A stretch of DNA of 64,000 nucleotides, taken from positions 5,457,001-5,521,000 of the forward strand of contig NC_015510.1 in NCBI RefSeq assembly GCF_000212735.1, given 5' to 3'. The translations under genes were made by a program, and so were the position numbers. Position 1 is the first letter of the stretch, and each line of letters starts with the position of its first letter. The notes beneath the pieces were generated by a model, which had not been told where the DNA came from, ran no database searches, and saw only the letters and a list, made by a program, of their open reading frames with translations. Source of the stretch: Haliscomenobacter hydrossis DSM 1100. GTDB taxonomy: Bacteria > Bacteroidota > Bacteroidia > Chitinophagales > Saprospiraceae. This document shows, piece after piece, positions 16,557 through 25,612 of the stretch.

Positions 16557-17081
16557 ATGCTTTACGCGATTCAAAATCCGATCTACGAGCAACTTGACAA
16601 GGTGAGCAATTCGTTGCGCGCCTTTTCACTCAAATTGACCGGTAACTATAACGATGCCGATGACCTGTACCAGGATACTGCGGTCAGAATCATCACCAAT
16701 GCTGACAAATATAACCAGGGAACCAACTTCAAAGCTTGGGCGGTCACCATCATGCGGAACATTTTTATCAACAATTACCGCAAGAAGGTCCGCCGAAACA
16801 TGATCGTTGATCAAACCCCCAATAATTTCTACATTAATTCTGGTGAAGAAAGAGTAGCAAATGATGGGGAGCACGATGTTGCTTTCGGTGAATTGATGCG
16901 CTTGGTAGATACACTCCCTAACGATTTTCGCGAGCCTTTTTTAATGGCTTACGACGGTTTTAAATACGAAGAAATAGCCGAAGAGCTGGGCTCTCCATTG
17001 GGAACCATCAAAAGTCGGATTTTCTTTGCCCGCAAGAAATTGCAAAAACTGTACGAAGAAAATTACCGCGAAAGGGCATAA
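16557..17081 (+). CDS. ECF-type RNA polymerase sigma factor
   Basis: 174 residues. Region 2 is visible as LRAFSLKLTGNYNDADDLYQDTAVRI and NFKAWAVTIMRNIFINNYRKK; region 4 as LPNDFREPFLMAYDGFKYEEIAEELGSPLGTIKSRIFFARKKLQ. These are the usual sigma-70 ECF blocks. No anti-sigma gene follows; the next gene is the subtilase-SPOR protein, 257 bases on, behind an inverted repeat. ECF factors without a linked anti-sigma are common in this phylum and often respond through other means. The regulon cannot be read from here. Confidence 0.93.
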   Translation: MLYAIQNPIYEQLDKVSNSLRAFSLKLTGNYNDADDLYQDTAVRIITNADKYNQGTNFKAWAVTIMRNIFINNYRKKVRRNMIVDQTPNNFYINSGEERVANDGEHDVAFGELMRLVDTLPNDFREPFLMAYDGFKYEEIAEELGSPLGTIKSRIFFARKKLQKLYEENYRERA

Positions 17082-17197
17082 GGGGCAATAAAAAAATGAA
17101 TGTTCATTTTGCCAAAGGATTAGACAAGTAAAGGGTTCATTTAAAGTGTCTTATCTAATCCTTTGGCTCAGGAAAAATGAACATTTATTTTTGCCCC
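17082..17197. terminator. Long imperfect hairpin after the sigma gene
   Basis: GGGGCAATAAAAAAATGAAT at 17082 onward faces ATGAACATTTATTTTTGCCCC ending near 17197 in part, and inner arms CCAAAGGATTAGA and TCTAATCCTTTGG pair exactly. It probably ends the sigma-factor transcript. A second hairpin (CACAAAGGCACTAAGAA with its complement, 17220-17273) follows. Confidence 0.75.
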
Positions 17198-17338
17198 ACT
17201 GCTAAACATTGTATTTTTTTAGTTTTGACCACAAAGGCACTAAGAACGTTGTTTTTCTTAGTGCCTTTGTGTTTTTTAGCATTTCTGAAATATTTTGTAC
17301 TTTTCACCTGCATAACAACTTTCAGAAAGTAAATAGGT

Positions 17339-19258
17339 ATGGATCAAATCAGCATTCACAGCGATCAAGGAGAAATCAAATTGCGCAAAAGCAAAGCACT
17401 GGTGGGCCTCAAAATGGCTCAAACCCGTAGCTTGCACGAGCCAGACTATATCAATAAAGAGGTACACCAAAGTTTGGGAGGGTTTAAAATAGTAGAACTT
17501 TCCATAGAGGATACCAATGTAAACGCCAAACTGGATGAGGTGCGTGCGCATGATGAGGTTGAAGTAGGTACCCATGTGTATTATCCCGAAAACAGTGACC
17601 GCCCCTTGATTGCCACGGGTGAAATTTTCATCACTTACCACGAAGGGGTAAGTGACGAAGAACAAATGGTGGCGCTCGATGCGTTCAACCTGGAGCTGGT
17701 AGAACGTCGGGGGCCGGATGTTCTGGTAGCCAGGGTCACGGCTGAATCTCCTAATCCCATCAAAACGGCTACCCTTTTGCAAAAAAGCTGCCTGGTTAAA
17801 TATGCCGAACCAGACATCGATACCGTGCTCGATCAGTATTTTTTGCCTACGGACACACTCATGGCCAGCATGTGGCATTTGCAAAACAATGGTTATGTAC
17901 CCGATGCCAACGTACAATTGCGCCGGGGCATCGATACCAAAGTGGTTGCCGCATGGCGAAAATTGGGGAGTTTGGGCTCGCCCAATATCAATATTGCCAT
18001 CGTAGACAATGGTTTTGATTTGACACACCCCGATCTCAAAAACAAAATCATCAAACCCTTTGATTTTTGGAACAATAGCCCCCAAATCTTGCAAGGAGAC
18101 GCCCGCTATACCCACGGCACACCTTGTGCCAGTGTAGCCCTGGCTGCTTCCAACGGAGTAGGTATGGTGGGATCGGCCCCCAATGCCCGCTTCATTCCGG
18201 TGAGTGGCACCTCTTTTAGTGTACGTGCTACAGAAGCCATTTTCAATTACTGCGTCAACAATGGTGCCGACATCATCAGTTGCAGTTGGGGATCAACCGA
18301 CCGGAATTACCAATTGAATTCCGAAAAGCAACAGATCATTGCCAATGCCGCCCGCCGGGGCCGCAACGGAAGAGGCTGTGTGATCTTATATGCTGCCGGG
18401 AATGACCAGTTGAGCTACATCAATTTTTATGCCCAGCATCCTGACGTGATCGCCGTGGCAGCCTGCACCAGCCAGGGTGTACACGCGCCATATTCCAATA
18501 TGGGCATGGAGGTTACGGTCTGCGCGCCCTCTAATGGCGACTGGCCCATCATCGCCGCCCGCGCCTGGTGGGACCAGGGTGACCCTCGCGAACAAGGAGA
18601 AAGAAGATATTGGATCGATGGCTTGAGCCGCGGCAACCAGTACAAACACTTTGGTGGAACCTCTTCGGCAACCCCCTTGGTGGCAGGCGTTTGTGCGCTG
18701 ATGCTCACGGCCAATCCGGACCTGACCGCCAGAGAAGTGAAACAAATTTTGACCCAAACCGCCGATAAAATTGGCAACCCCGCCGAATACATCAACGGAC
18801 ATTCGCGCAAATACGGCTATGGCATGGTCAATGCCGAACGGGCAGTGGCCGAGGCCATGCGCCGAAGAGGCATGAATACGCCAACACCAATGCCCAATCC
18901 AACGCCAACACAGCCCATTGCTCAACCCAACCCCACGCCTCAACCGAGACCAACACCACAACCCGTAAATACGGGCGGTTCCAGTGTATTTGAAGTCAAC
19001 GTCAATCAAATGCCCCGCTCGGGCTGGGGAGTACAAATTGGCGTATACAGCAATTACGACAACGTACTTTCACTGGTTGCAAAAATAAAACAGCAGTTTG
19101 GCCAAGCCGTATTTGTAGTGGTTTCCAACCAAAATGGCCGGCAATTGTACAAAGTGGTGGTCGGGGCTTATGCCAATGTCAACGAGGCAAGCATCATGCA
19201 AAGTCGATTGACCCAGTCGGGTTATCAGGGATTTGTAAAAAATTTAGCAGACGTTTAA
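17339..19258 (+). CDS. Subtilisin-like serine protease with C-terminal SPOR domain
   Basis: 639 residues. The S8 catalytic triad is present: Asp in INIAIVDNGFDLTHPDL, His in YTHGTPCASVALAAS, Ser in FGGTSSATPLVAGV, with the oxyanion Asn in LYAAGNDQ. Residues ~1-170 form an N-terminal part that contains an inhibitor-like prodomain (FITYHEGVSDEEQMVALDAF). A Pro/Thr/Gln linker (~515-550) leads to a SPOR domain (GWGVQIGVYSNYDNVLSLVAKI...YKVVVGAY). SPOR domains bind peptidoglycan. Oddly, no signal peptide is seen at the start MDQISIHSDQGEIKLRK, so either export uses another route or the protein stays inside. It follows the ECF sigma gene. Confidence 0.92.
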   Translation: MDQISIHSDQGEIKLRKSKALVGLKMAQTRSLHEPDYINKEVHQSLGGFKIVELSIEDTNVNAKLDEVRAHDEVEVGTHVYYPENSDRPLIATGEIFITYHEGVSDEEQMVALDAFNLELVERRGPDVLVARVTAESPNPIKTATLLQKSCLVKYAEPDIDTVLDQYFLPTDTLMASMWHLQNNGYVPDANVQLRRGIDTKVVAAWRKLGSLGSPNINIAIVDNGFDLTHPDLKNKIIKPFDFWNNSPQILQGDARYTHGTPCASVALAASNGVGMVGSAPNARFIPVSGTSFSVRATEAIFNYCVNNGADIISCSWGSTDRNYQLNSEKQQIIANAARRGRNGRGCVILYAAGNDQLSYINFYAQHPDVIAVAACTSQGVHAPYSNMGMEVTVCAPSNGDWPIIAARAWWDQGDPREQGERRYWIDGLSRGNQYKHFGGTSSATPLVAGVCALMLTANPDLTAREVKQILTQTADKIGNPAEYINGHSRKYGYGMVNAERAVAEAMRRRGMNTPTPMPNPTPTQPIAQPNPTPQPRPTPQPVNTGGSSVFEVNVNQMPRSGWGVQIGVYSNYDNVLSLVAKIKQQFGQAVFVVVSNQNGRQLYKVVVGAYANVNEASIMQSRLTQSGYQGFVKNLADV

Positions 19259-19278
19259 AAAAGTTGAAAAGTTGAAGG

Positions 19279-19341
19279 GTTGAAAAGTTTATAGAATGGT
19301 CACCGAGCGAAGTCGAGGTGCAGTTCTATAAACTTTTCAAC
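19279..19341. repeat. 18-bp inverted repeat before coaX
   Basis: GTTGAAAAGTTTATAGAA (19279-19296) pairs with its complement at 19324-19341; the loop contains CGAGCGAAGTCGAGG. It lies between the subtilase stop and coaX and may end the former's transcript. Confidence 0.8.
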
Positions 19342-19377
19342 TTCTTTTCAACTCTAAACACTTCAACTAAAGAAAGA

Positions 19378-20148
19378 ATGGTTCTCGCAATCGATATCGG
19401 AAACAGCAACGTTGTAGTGGCTTTGCACGATGGTACAGTCTGGATTCAAGTTTGGCGTTTGCCCACCATCATCGAAGCGGAGGGCCCCCTGTTTTACGAA
19501 AAACGACTGACCGACCTTCTGCTTGAGGCGGGTATTCTGCCTGGTCAGACCCCACAGGTCGTCGTCAGCAGCGTGGTGCCACAACTCACGCTTCCTTTTT
19601 TGCACATTACTGAACACTTGTTCGGTGAGCCCGCTCTCAAGGTTGCGCCGCCCATTTACCCTAAATTAAAATTAAAAATTGACCGTCCCAATGAAATTGG
19701 AACCGACCTGTTGGCCAATGCAGTTGCGGCGCATCATCTTTACCAGCAGGATTGTATTGTGGTTGACTTTGGTACAGCGCTGACTTTTACGACTGTTTCC
19801 GCTGAAGGACATATTTTAGGGGTAGCCATTGCTCCGGGTTTAAAAACGGCCATTGCATCCCTGTTCCAAAAAACCGCGCAATTGCCCGAAGTTCCCCTTA
19901 CCCTGCCCATTACCCCGATTGGAAAAAATACCGAACACGCCATTCAAAGTGGGATATTGATTGGTTACGTGGGTTTGGTTCGGCACATGCTGACGGAAAT
20001 TCGCCGCGAAGTGGGTCCGCAGTACATTGCCGTGGCTACGGGTGGTTTATCGGGGGTACTGACGCCTTTACAAGCAGATTTTCACCACATTGATCCCATG
20101 TTGACTTTGGAGGGCTTGCGGATTATAGCGGAGACGCAGCAGTTTTAG
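19378..20148 (+). CDS. coaX: Type III pantothenate kinase
   Basis: 256 residues from the ATG at 19378, chosen because it begins the ATP-binding phosphate-1 motif (MVLAIDIGNSNVVVALHDG). Other marks are PNEIGTDLLANAVAAHH, IVVDFGTALTFTTVSAEGHI (phosphate-2) and LGVAIAPGLK, and the ending SGVLTPLQADFHHIDPMLTLEG is typical. It phosphorylates pantothenate in the first step of coenzyme A synthesis; type III enzymes use a monovalent cation and escape CoA feedback. The length is normal. hypF begins at the next base after its stop, so the two are probably translated from one mRNA, though they are unrelated in function. Confidence 0.95.
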   Translation: MVLAIDIGNSNVVVALHDGTVWIQVWRLPTIIEAEGPLFYEKRLTDLLLEAGILPGQTPQVVVSSVVPQLTLPFLHITEHLFGEPALKVAPPIYPKLKLKIDRPNEIGTDLLANAVAAHHLYQQDCIVVDFGTALTFTTVSAEGHILGVAIAPGLKTAIASLFQKTAQLPEVPLTLPITPIGKNTEHAIQSGILIGYVGLVRHMLTEIRREVGPQYIAVATGGLSGVLTPLQADFHHIDPMLTLEGLRIIAETQQF

Positions 20149-22440
20149 ATGCAGCCTATGGCAACTACAACACTGCACCTGCACATCCAGGGACAAGTAC
20201 AAGGTGTAGGGTTCCGTCCCTTTGTTTACCGCTTGGCGTTGGAAATGGGGCTCAAGGGCTGGGTCAACAATGGCGTGGATGGGGTGCACATTGAGGTGTG
20301 TGGAGCGGACGACACCATTCAACACTTTGCCCGTGGGGTTGTAGCCGGAGCACCAGCCTTAGCCCGAATCACTGCCATTCATCAGCAGGTTTTGCCCTTG
20401 CAAACCTTTCCCGATTTTCGGATCATCGCCAGCGAAAGCCTCAGTATCCCTCAATTGTTGCTGACTCCTGACTTTGGCTTGTGTACTGATTGTAAAAGTG
20501 AGCTGCACCAAGCCCAAAACTTTCGCTACGGGTATGCCTTCATCACTTGTACAAATTGTGGGCCGCGTTATTCCATCATCACCGGATTGCCTTACGATCG
20601 ACCGCTGACGACCATGCGGGATTTTCGGATGTGTCCCACTTGCCAAACAGAATACGACGATCCATTGAATCGACGCTATTATGCGCAAACCAACTCTTGC
20701 CCTGCCTGTGGCATCCAGCTACAATATGTTGAGGGCAAAAACGATACATCAGAAAACAATGAAGCGGCCTTACAAACTGCTATCGCAGCATTAAACGCCG
20801 GGAAAATAGTCGCGGTAAAAGGTATCGGTGGTTTTTTGCTTTTAGCGGATGCCACCAATGCCAACACCATCAATTTACTGCGACAGCGCAAACAACGCCC
20901 GAGCAAACCTTTTGCCTTGTTGTACCCTAATTTGGAAATCCTGGCATCCGATGTGATCTTATCTTCAGAAGCCACAGCGGCCCTGCAAAGCTCGGTGGCC
21001 CCGATAGTCCTTTTACCCCTGCAGCCGCAGCCCAAAAGTGGGGTTCAAGTTGCCGCCCTTGCACCCGGCTTGCGTCGCCTGGGGGTAATGCTGCCCTATG
21101 CACCTTTGTTGGAGTTGATTGGTACCGCTTTGGGCCGACCCTTGGTGGCCACCAGCGGGAACCTCAGCCATACCCCCATTGAGTACACCAATGAACAGGC
21201 TTTGGAAAGATTAAGCGGTATAGCCGATGGAATCCTTTTGCACAACCGGGAGATTGTGGTGCCGCAGGATGATAGTGTTTTGGTTTTTACACCCTTGCAG
21301 CAGCAGAAAATAGTGATCCGCCGCTCGCGTGGTTTGGCACCGACCCTGCTTTTGCCCCATTTTCACCCACAAAATGGCCTCTTAGCCATGGGGGCACTGC
21401 TCAAAAGCACCTTTGCTTTTACCCATCAAAACAACTTGTACCTTTCGCAATACCTGGGGGATTTGGAGGATTTTGATACGCAGCAAAATTACCAACTCAC
21501 CTTGCAACACTTGCTGGGTACCCTGCAAGTGGAACCGACTTGTATTTTGGTGGACTTACATCCGGCTTATGCCTCCAGTCAATTGGGGCGAGAAATGGCC
21601 GAAACTAGGGGCCTGCCCGTGGTACCCATCCAGCACCATTTGGCGCATTTTGGTGCCGTATTGGCGGAGCACAATTTATTGAATCAAACGGAACGGGTGC
21701 TCGGGGTCATTTGGGATGGGGTAGGGCTGGGTGAGGATGGCCAGATTTGGGGTGGCGAGTTTTTTGTGTACCATCAAAAGCAGTTTGAACGCAAAAGTCA
21801 TTTTCAGTACTTCCCGTATTTTATGGGGGACAAAATGGCCCGGGAGCCCCGGCTGGCGGCTTTAGCTATTTTGGGACCGGATCCGATTTTGGAGCCCAAA
21901 TTCAGCGCTACGGAATGGGCGAATTATCAAGTGTTGTGGCAGAAAAAACACGTGGTGCAGACTTCCAGCATGGGGCGCATTTTTGACGCGGTGGCGGCTT
22001 TATTGGGCGTTTTGGATGTCCAAACTTATGAAGGGGAAGCGGCATTACGACTGGAAGAACTAGCCTGGACGTATTGGCAAGACGGGAACCCCATGCCAAA
22101 TAGCTATATTTTTGATGCACAAATCTCCACTCAACACTTGCTTTTACAAATCAAATCTGATGTTGAAGCAGAACTGCCTCGAAATCTCATTGCCTTCAAA
22201 TTCCATTTTTCGCTGATTGAGTTGATTAAAACAATTGCGACTGCGGAGCAGGTGCAACGCATTGCCTTTTCGGGAGGGGTATGGCAGAATGGCTTGTTGG
22301 TGGATTTGGCGCTGAGTCAATTGAATGGTTTTCAGCTTTATTTTCATCAGGAGGTTTCGCCGAATGATGAGGGGGTGGCATTGGGGCAGGTGGCTGTTTT
22401 TGAGATACAGGTCAGACCAGCAAAGCAAGCCGTCCTTTGA
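20149..22440 (+). CDS. hypF: NiFe-hydrogenase maturation carbamoyltransferase
   Basis: 763 residues. Domains in order: acylphosphatase-like (HIQGQVQGVGFRPFVYRLA, ~5-95), two C4 zinc fingers (CTDCKSELHQ...CTNCGPRYS and CPTCQTEYDDP...CPACGIQ, ~105-190), YrdC-like (IVAVKGIGGFLLLADATN, QRPSKPFALLYPN, ATSGNLSHTPI, ~205-385), and Kae1-like carbamoyltransferase (QHHLAHFGAVLAEH, VIWDGVGLGEDGQIWGGEFF, ~400-750). HypF uses carbamoyl phosphate and ATP to load a carbamoyl group onto the HypE C-terminal Cys, the source of cyanide ligands in NiFe hydrogenase. hypD and hypE follow 1 kb downstream. ATGs at 20149 and 20158 are both possible starts. Confidence 0.96.
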   Translation: MQPMATTTLHLHIQGQVQGVGFRPFVYRLALEMGLKGWVNNGVDGVHIEVCGADDTIQHFARGVVAGAPALARITAIHQQVLPLQTFPDFRIIASESLSIPQLLLTPDFGLCTDCKSELHQAQNFRYGYAFITCTNCGPRYSIITGLPYDRPLTTMRDFRMCPTCQTEYDDPLNRRYYAQTNSCPACGIQLQYVEGKNDTSENNEAALQTAIAALNAGKIVAVKGIGGFLLLADATNANTINLLRQRKQRPSKPFALLYPNLEILASDVILSSEATAALQSSVAPIVLLPLQPQPKSGVQVAALAPGLRRLGVMLPYAPLLELIGTALGRPLVATSGNLSHTPIEYTNEQALERLSGIADGILLHNREIVVPQDDSVLVFTPLQQQKIVIRRSRGLAPTLLLPHFHPQNGLLAMGALLKSTFAFTHQNNLYLSQYLGDLEDFDTQQNYQLTLQHLLGTLQVEPTCILVDLHPAYASSQLGREMAETRGLPVVPIQHHLAHFGAVLAEHNLLNQTERVLGVIWDGVGLGEDGQIWGGEFFVYHQKQFERKSHFQYFPYFMGDKMAREPRLAALAILGPDPILEPKFSATEWANYQVLWQKKHVVQTSSMGRIFDAVAALLGVLDVQTYEGEAALRLEELAWTYWQDGNPMPNSYIFDAQISTQHLLLQIKSDVEAELPRNLIAFKFHFSLIELIKTIATAEQVQRIAFSGGVWQNGLLVDLALSQLNGFQLYFHQEVSPNDEGVALGQVAVFEIQVRPAKQAVL

Positions 22441-22550
22441 TGAATGCTAACGCTGGTGGAATTCCAATCATACTACTGAACATTAATCTGCGCTAAAGCA
22501 CGTAGCAATTCCTGCCCTTCAAGAAAAACGCCCAATTGTGTGATCCCTAA

Positions 22551-22612
22551 TCCGCATCTAACATCTTGTAACCCGCCGATAAAGTGGCGGGTTACAAGAT
22601 GTTAGATGCGGA
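22551..22612. terminator. Perfect 27-bp hairpin downstream of hypF
   Basis: 22551-22577 pairs without mismatch with 22586-22612 (TCCGCATCTAACATCTTGTA... with 8-nt loop). No T run follows, so it may stabilise the 3' end of the mRNA or be a repeat rather than a simple terminator. The rest of the 370-base gap shows no gene. Confidence 0.85.
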
Positions 22613-22809
22613 AGTGTGCTGTCTTTCCTCATTTGCAAAAATCTTAAAAAGAGCTTTTTTGGAAAAAATAGTCACTATAAACCGCTCCCCATTCCAAATT
22701 GCAATAACCCACCTTTATCCCCCACAATCGATTGTTTTCCAACCTTTGTTTAGCTACTTCGGAACTTGCGTTGTAGTTTCAGTACTTAAATATTCAAAAC
22801 ACCACGACG

Positions 22810-23262
22810 ATGAAATCACTCCCAATCCTGGCAATCTGCCTGGTGCTCTACAGTGGCTTAACCGCTCAAACCCAAGCCGAAAACAGCAAGTCTGAATTCG
22901 AACAAATCACCGCCACCCTCATGGACTACATCGAAGGCACCGCCAATGGTGATCCCGAACGCCTGCGCAAAGCCTTCCACCCCAACTTCAATTTGTACAC
23001 CATAACTGCTGACACCCTCATGACGCGTTCCGGAGAAGCTTACATCAAGGGAGTTAAACCTGGAGAAAAAGCCAACCGCATTGGGCGCATCATTTCGATC
23101 GATTATGAAAAAGATGCTGCTACCGCCAAAGCGGAAATCGTCGTGCCAAACTGGCGGATTTTCACCGATTATTTTTTGCTGATGAAATACCAGGGCTCCT
23201 GGAAAATTGTACAAAAAAGTTACACCTGGCGGCCGTACCCCAAACCGGATGAGAAAAAATAG
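22810..23262 (+). CDS. Secreted NTF2-like (putative lumazine-binding) protein
   Basis: 150 residues. Signal peptide MKSLPILAICLVLYSGLTAQTQA. The rest fits the SnoaL/NTF2-like fold of the Lumazine_bd_2 type: ITATLMDYIEGTANGDPERLRKAFHPNFNLYTI, SGEAYIKGVKPGEKANRIGRIISIDYEKDAATAKAEI, FTDYFLLMKYQGSWKIVQKSYTW. These are common secreted proteins of unknown ligand in Bacteroidota. It sits between hypF and hypD on the same strand, which is an odd place; no link to hydrogenase maturation is known. The gap to hypD is 193 bases. Confidence 0.82.
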   Translation: MKSLPILAICLVLYSGLTAQTQAENSKSEFEQITATLMDYIEGTANGDPERLRKAFHPNFNLYTITADTLMTRSGEAYIKGVKPGEKANRIGRIISIDYEKDAATAKAEIVVPNWRIFTDYFLLMKYQGSWKIVQKSYTWRPYPKPDEKK

Positions 23263-23455
23263 CCCATGGAGTTCCGATACATTGTTGCTGATCCTGAAAT
23301 TTTGAGGGAGAAACGGTTTGGCAATCACCGGTTTCAACAACTAAAATCACCGTGGATAGGAGCTAAACACTGATTTTTATCATGGTTAGGCAGGATTAGA
23401 TCGAATAGTATTGTAGGAATATTCAGATCGCTTGTCCACAAATTTTGCCTTCCCT

Positions 23456-24559
23456 ATGAAATACATCAGCGAATACCGTGATGCGGATTTAGTAGCCCAA
23501 TACCTCGAAGAGATTCGGCATACGGTCACTCGCCCTTGGACCATCATGGAGGTTTGTGGGGGTCAAACCCATAGTCTGGTCAAAAATGGGATCCTCAACC
23601 TGTTGCCGCCGGAAGTGCAGATGGTGCACGGCCCCGGTTGCCCGGTCTGTGTGACCCCGCTCAATTTGATTGACAAGGCAGTGTATCTCGCCGAAGAAAA
23701 GGGGGTAATCCTTTGTTCTTACGGCGATATGATCCGGGTGCCCGGCTCCAAGCGTAGTTTGCTGGAATCCAAAGCCCGTGGCGCGGATGTTCGGATTTTG
23801 TATTCACCCCTGGAAGCGGTCAAAATTGCCCAGGAAAACCCGGATCGTGAGGTGGTTTTTTTTGCCGTAGGTTTTGAAACCACTGCTCCCGCCAATGCCC
23901 TTTCGGTCATCCATGCCCAGCGGGCTGGGGTGCCCAATTATTCGATTCTGGCTTCTCACGTGCTGGTTCCACCTGCCATCGAAGCGGTGATGAACGACCC
24001 CGATTCCAATATTCAAGGCTTTTTAGCGGCGGGGCACGTCTGTGCCATCATGGGCATCGATGAATATTATCCCCTGGTAGATCGATATAAAATTCCGATC
24101 GTCGTAACTGGATTTGAACCCGTGGATTTGGTGCAAGGCATCCTGATGACCGTCCGTCAATTGGAAAAAGGAGAACACTACCTGGAAAATCAGTACAGCC
24201 GGGTAGTCAAACCCGAAGGAAATCCCGAAGCCCAAAAAGTCATCCAGCGCATTTTCACCATTGCAGACCGGGAGTGGCGCGGCATCGGCGTGATTCCCAT
24301 GAGTGGCTACGAAGTACGGCCGGAATATGTTGCTTATGATGCCAACATCAAGTTCAATGTCAATATCGAAAAGGCAGCGGAAAGTGCCGAATGTATTGCG
24401 GGCCTGGTGTTGAAAGGCATCAAAAAACCGCAGGAATGTCCTCAATTTGGTCGCGGCTGCACCCCTCAGATGCCTTTGGGCGCACCAATGGTATCTAGCG
24501 AAGGAGCCTGCGCCGCGTATCACCATTTTTCACAGGCTATGGAAGAAGTATCTGCATAA
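23456..24559 (+). CDS. hypD: NiFe-hydrogenase maturation protein HypD
   Basis: 367 residues from the ATG at 23456 (MKYISEYRD), the normal HypD start; an in-frame TTG at 23432 is not needed. Signature segments: MEVCGGQTHSLVKNG (CGGQTH), VHGPGCPVCVTP, GFETTAPANA, GHVCAIMG, PIVVTGFEP, and the C-terminal cysteine set CPQFGRGCTPQMPLGAPMVSSEGACAAY for its 4Fe-4S cluster. HypD with HypC forms the scaffold where Fe(CN)2CO is assembled. The stop is directly followed by the hypE start. hypC, usually just upstream, is not seen in the window. Confidence 0.97.
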   Translation: MKYISEYRDADLVAQYLEEIRHTVTRPWTIMEVCGGQTHSLVKNGILNLLPPEVQMVHGPGCPVCVTPLNLIDKAVYLAEEKGVILCSYGDMIRVPGSKRSLLESKARGADVRILYSPLEAVKIAQENPDREVVFFAVGFETTAPANALSVIHAQRAGVPNYSILASHVLVPPAIEAVMNDPDSNIQGFLAAGHVCAIMGIDEYYPLVDRYKIPIVVTGFEPVDLVQGILMTVRQLEKGEHYLENQYSRVVKPEGNPEAQKVIQRIFTIADREWRGIGVIPMSGYEVRPEYVAYDANIKFNVNIEKAAESAECIAGLVLKGIKKPQECPQFGRGCTPQMPLGAPMVSSEGACAAYHHFSQAMEEVSA

Positions 24560-25612
24560 ATGGAAACACTAAAAATGGAATTGCAATGCCCCATGCCTCA
24601 GCTCGATTTTGAGGTGATTACCCTGGGGCATGGCAGCGGAGGGCTGCTCACCAACAAACTGCTGGAGACAGGGGTATTTGACCTGTTGAAAAATGAATAC
24701 CTGGATCAGCACCACGATGGCGCCACCTTTACTTTGCAAGGGCCGCTCGCCTTTTCAACAGACAGTTACGTAGTGTCGCCGATCTTTTTTCCCGGAGGCA
24801 ACATTGGTGAATTGGCCGTCAATGGCACGGTCAACGATTTGGCGATGTGCGGGGCCATTCCACGTTATTTATCGCTGGCTTTTATCCTCGAAGAAGGACT
24901 GATGATGCAGGATTTTTGGAAAATTCTGCTCAGTATCAAATTTGCCGCCGAGCGTGCTGGTGTACAAATCGTCACCGGAGATACCAAAGTGGTCGAACGG
25001 GGCAAAGGGGATAAAATCTTTATCAATACCTCTGGCATCGGCACCCTGCACCCGCAGGCTCAAATCAGCAAATCCAGGGTACAGGTAGGTGACCGCATCC
25101 TCATCAGTGGCAACATTGCTGCGCATGGCATCGCGATCCTGAGTTTGCGGCAAGGCCTACAATTCGACAGCGAAATCCAAAGTGATACGGTCAACCTCAA
25201 CCATACCGTAGCCCGTTTGCTGGATCAGTTTGGTGAAAAAATCCACTTGTTGCACGATCCCACTCGTGGCGGGGTGGCCACAGTGCTCAATGAAATGGCC
25301 CGCGACACCCGCCTGGGCGTAGAAATTTGGCAAAAACAACTGCCCGTCGCCGAAGACGTCTACGGTGCCTGTGAATTATTGGGCCTCGATCCCTTGTACG
25401 TGGCCAATGAAGGCATTTTTATGGCCTTTGTGGCTCCAGAAGTAGCGGATGCTGCCTTGGAAATGCTGCGAGCAGATGAAAATGGAGCCGAGGCTACCAT
25501 CATCGGTGAGGTAGTCGCCGCGCATCCGAAACAAGTCATCCTACACAGTTCAATTGGGGGAAAAAGGGTCGTAAACATGCCTTTGGGTGAGCAATTGCCC
25601 CGAATTTGTTGA
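24560..25612 (+). CDS. hypE: NiFe-hydrogenase maturation protein HypE
   Basis: 350 residues. PurM-like ATP-binding protein: GHGSGGLLTNKLL, DGATFTLQGPLAFSTDSYVVSPIFFPGG, GTVNDLAMCGA, IVTGDTKVVERGKGDKIFINTSG, LLHDPTRGGVATVLNEMA, VANEGIFMAFV. The chain ends PRIC; the terminal Cys receives the carbamoyl group from HypF and is dehydrated to thiocyanate, then gives cyanide to HypD-HypC. All the expected residues are there, so the protein should be functional. It follows hypD with no gap and is overlapped by the transporter frame. Confidence 0.97.
   Translation: METLKMELQCPMPQLDFEVITLGHGSGGLLTNKLLETGVFDLLKNEYLDQHHDGATFTLQGPLAFSTDSYVVSPIFFPGGNIGELAVNGTVNDLAMCGAIPRYLSLAFILEEGLMMQDFWKILLSIKFAAERAGVQIVTGDTKVVERGKGDKIFINTSGIGTLHPQAQISKSRVQVGDRILISGNIAAHGIAILSLRQGLQFDSEIQSDTVNLNHTVARLLDQFGEKIHLLHDPTRGGVATVLNEMARDTRLGVEIWQKQLPVAEDVYGACELLGLDPLYVANEGIFMAFVAPEVADAALEMLRADENGAEATIIGEVVAAHPKQVILHSSIGGKRVVNMPLGEQLPRIC

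Noticed and set aside
22584-22895. 103-codon plus-strand frame before the NTF2-like gene
   Set aside because: It begins inside the perfect hairpin and runs into the real signal peptide of the 22810 gene in another frame.
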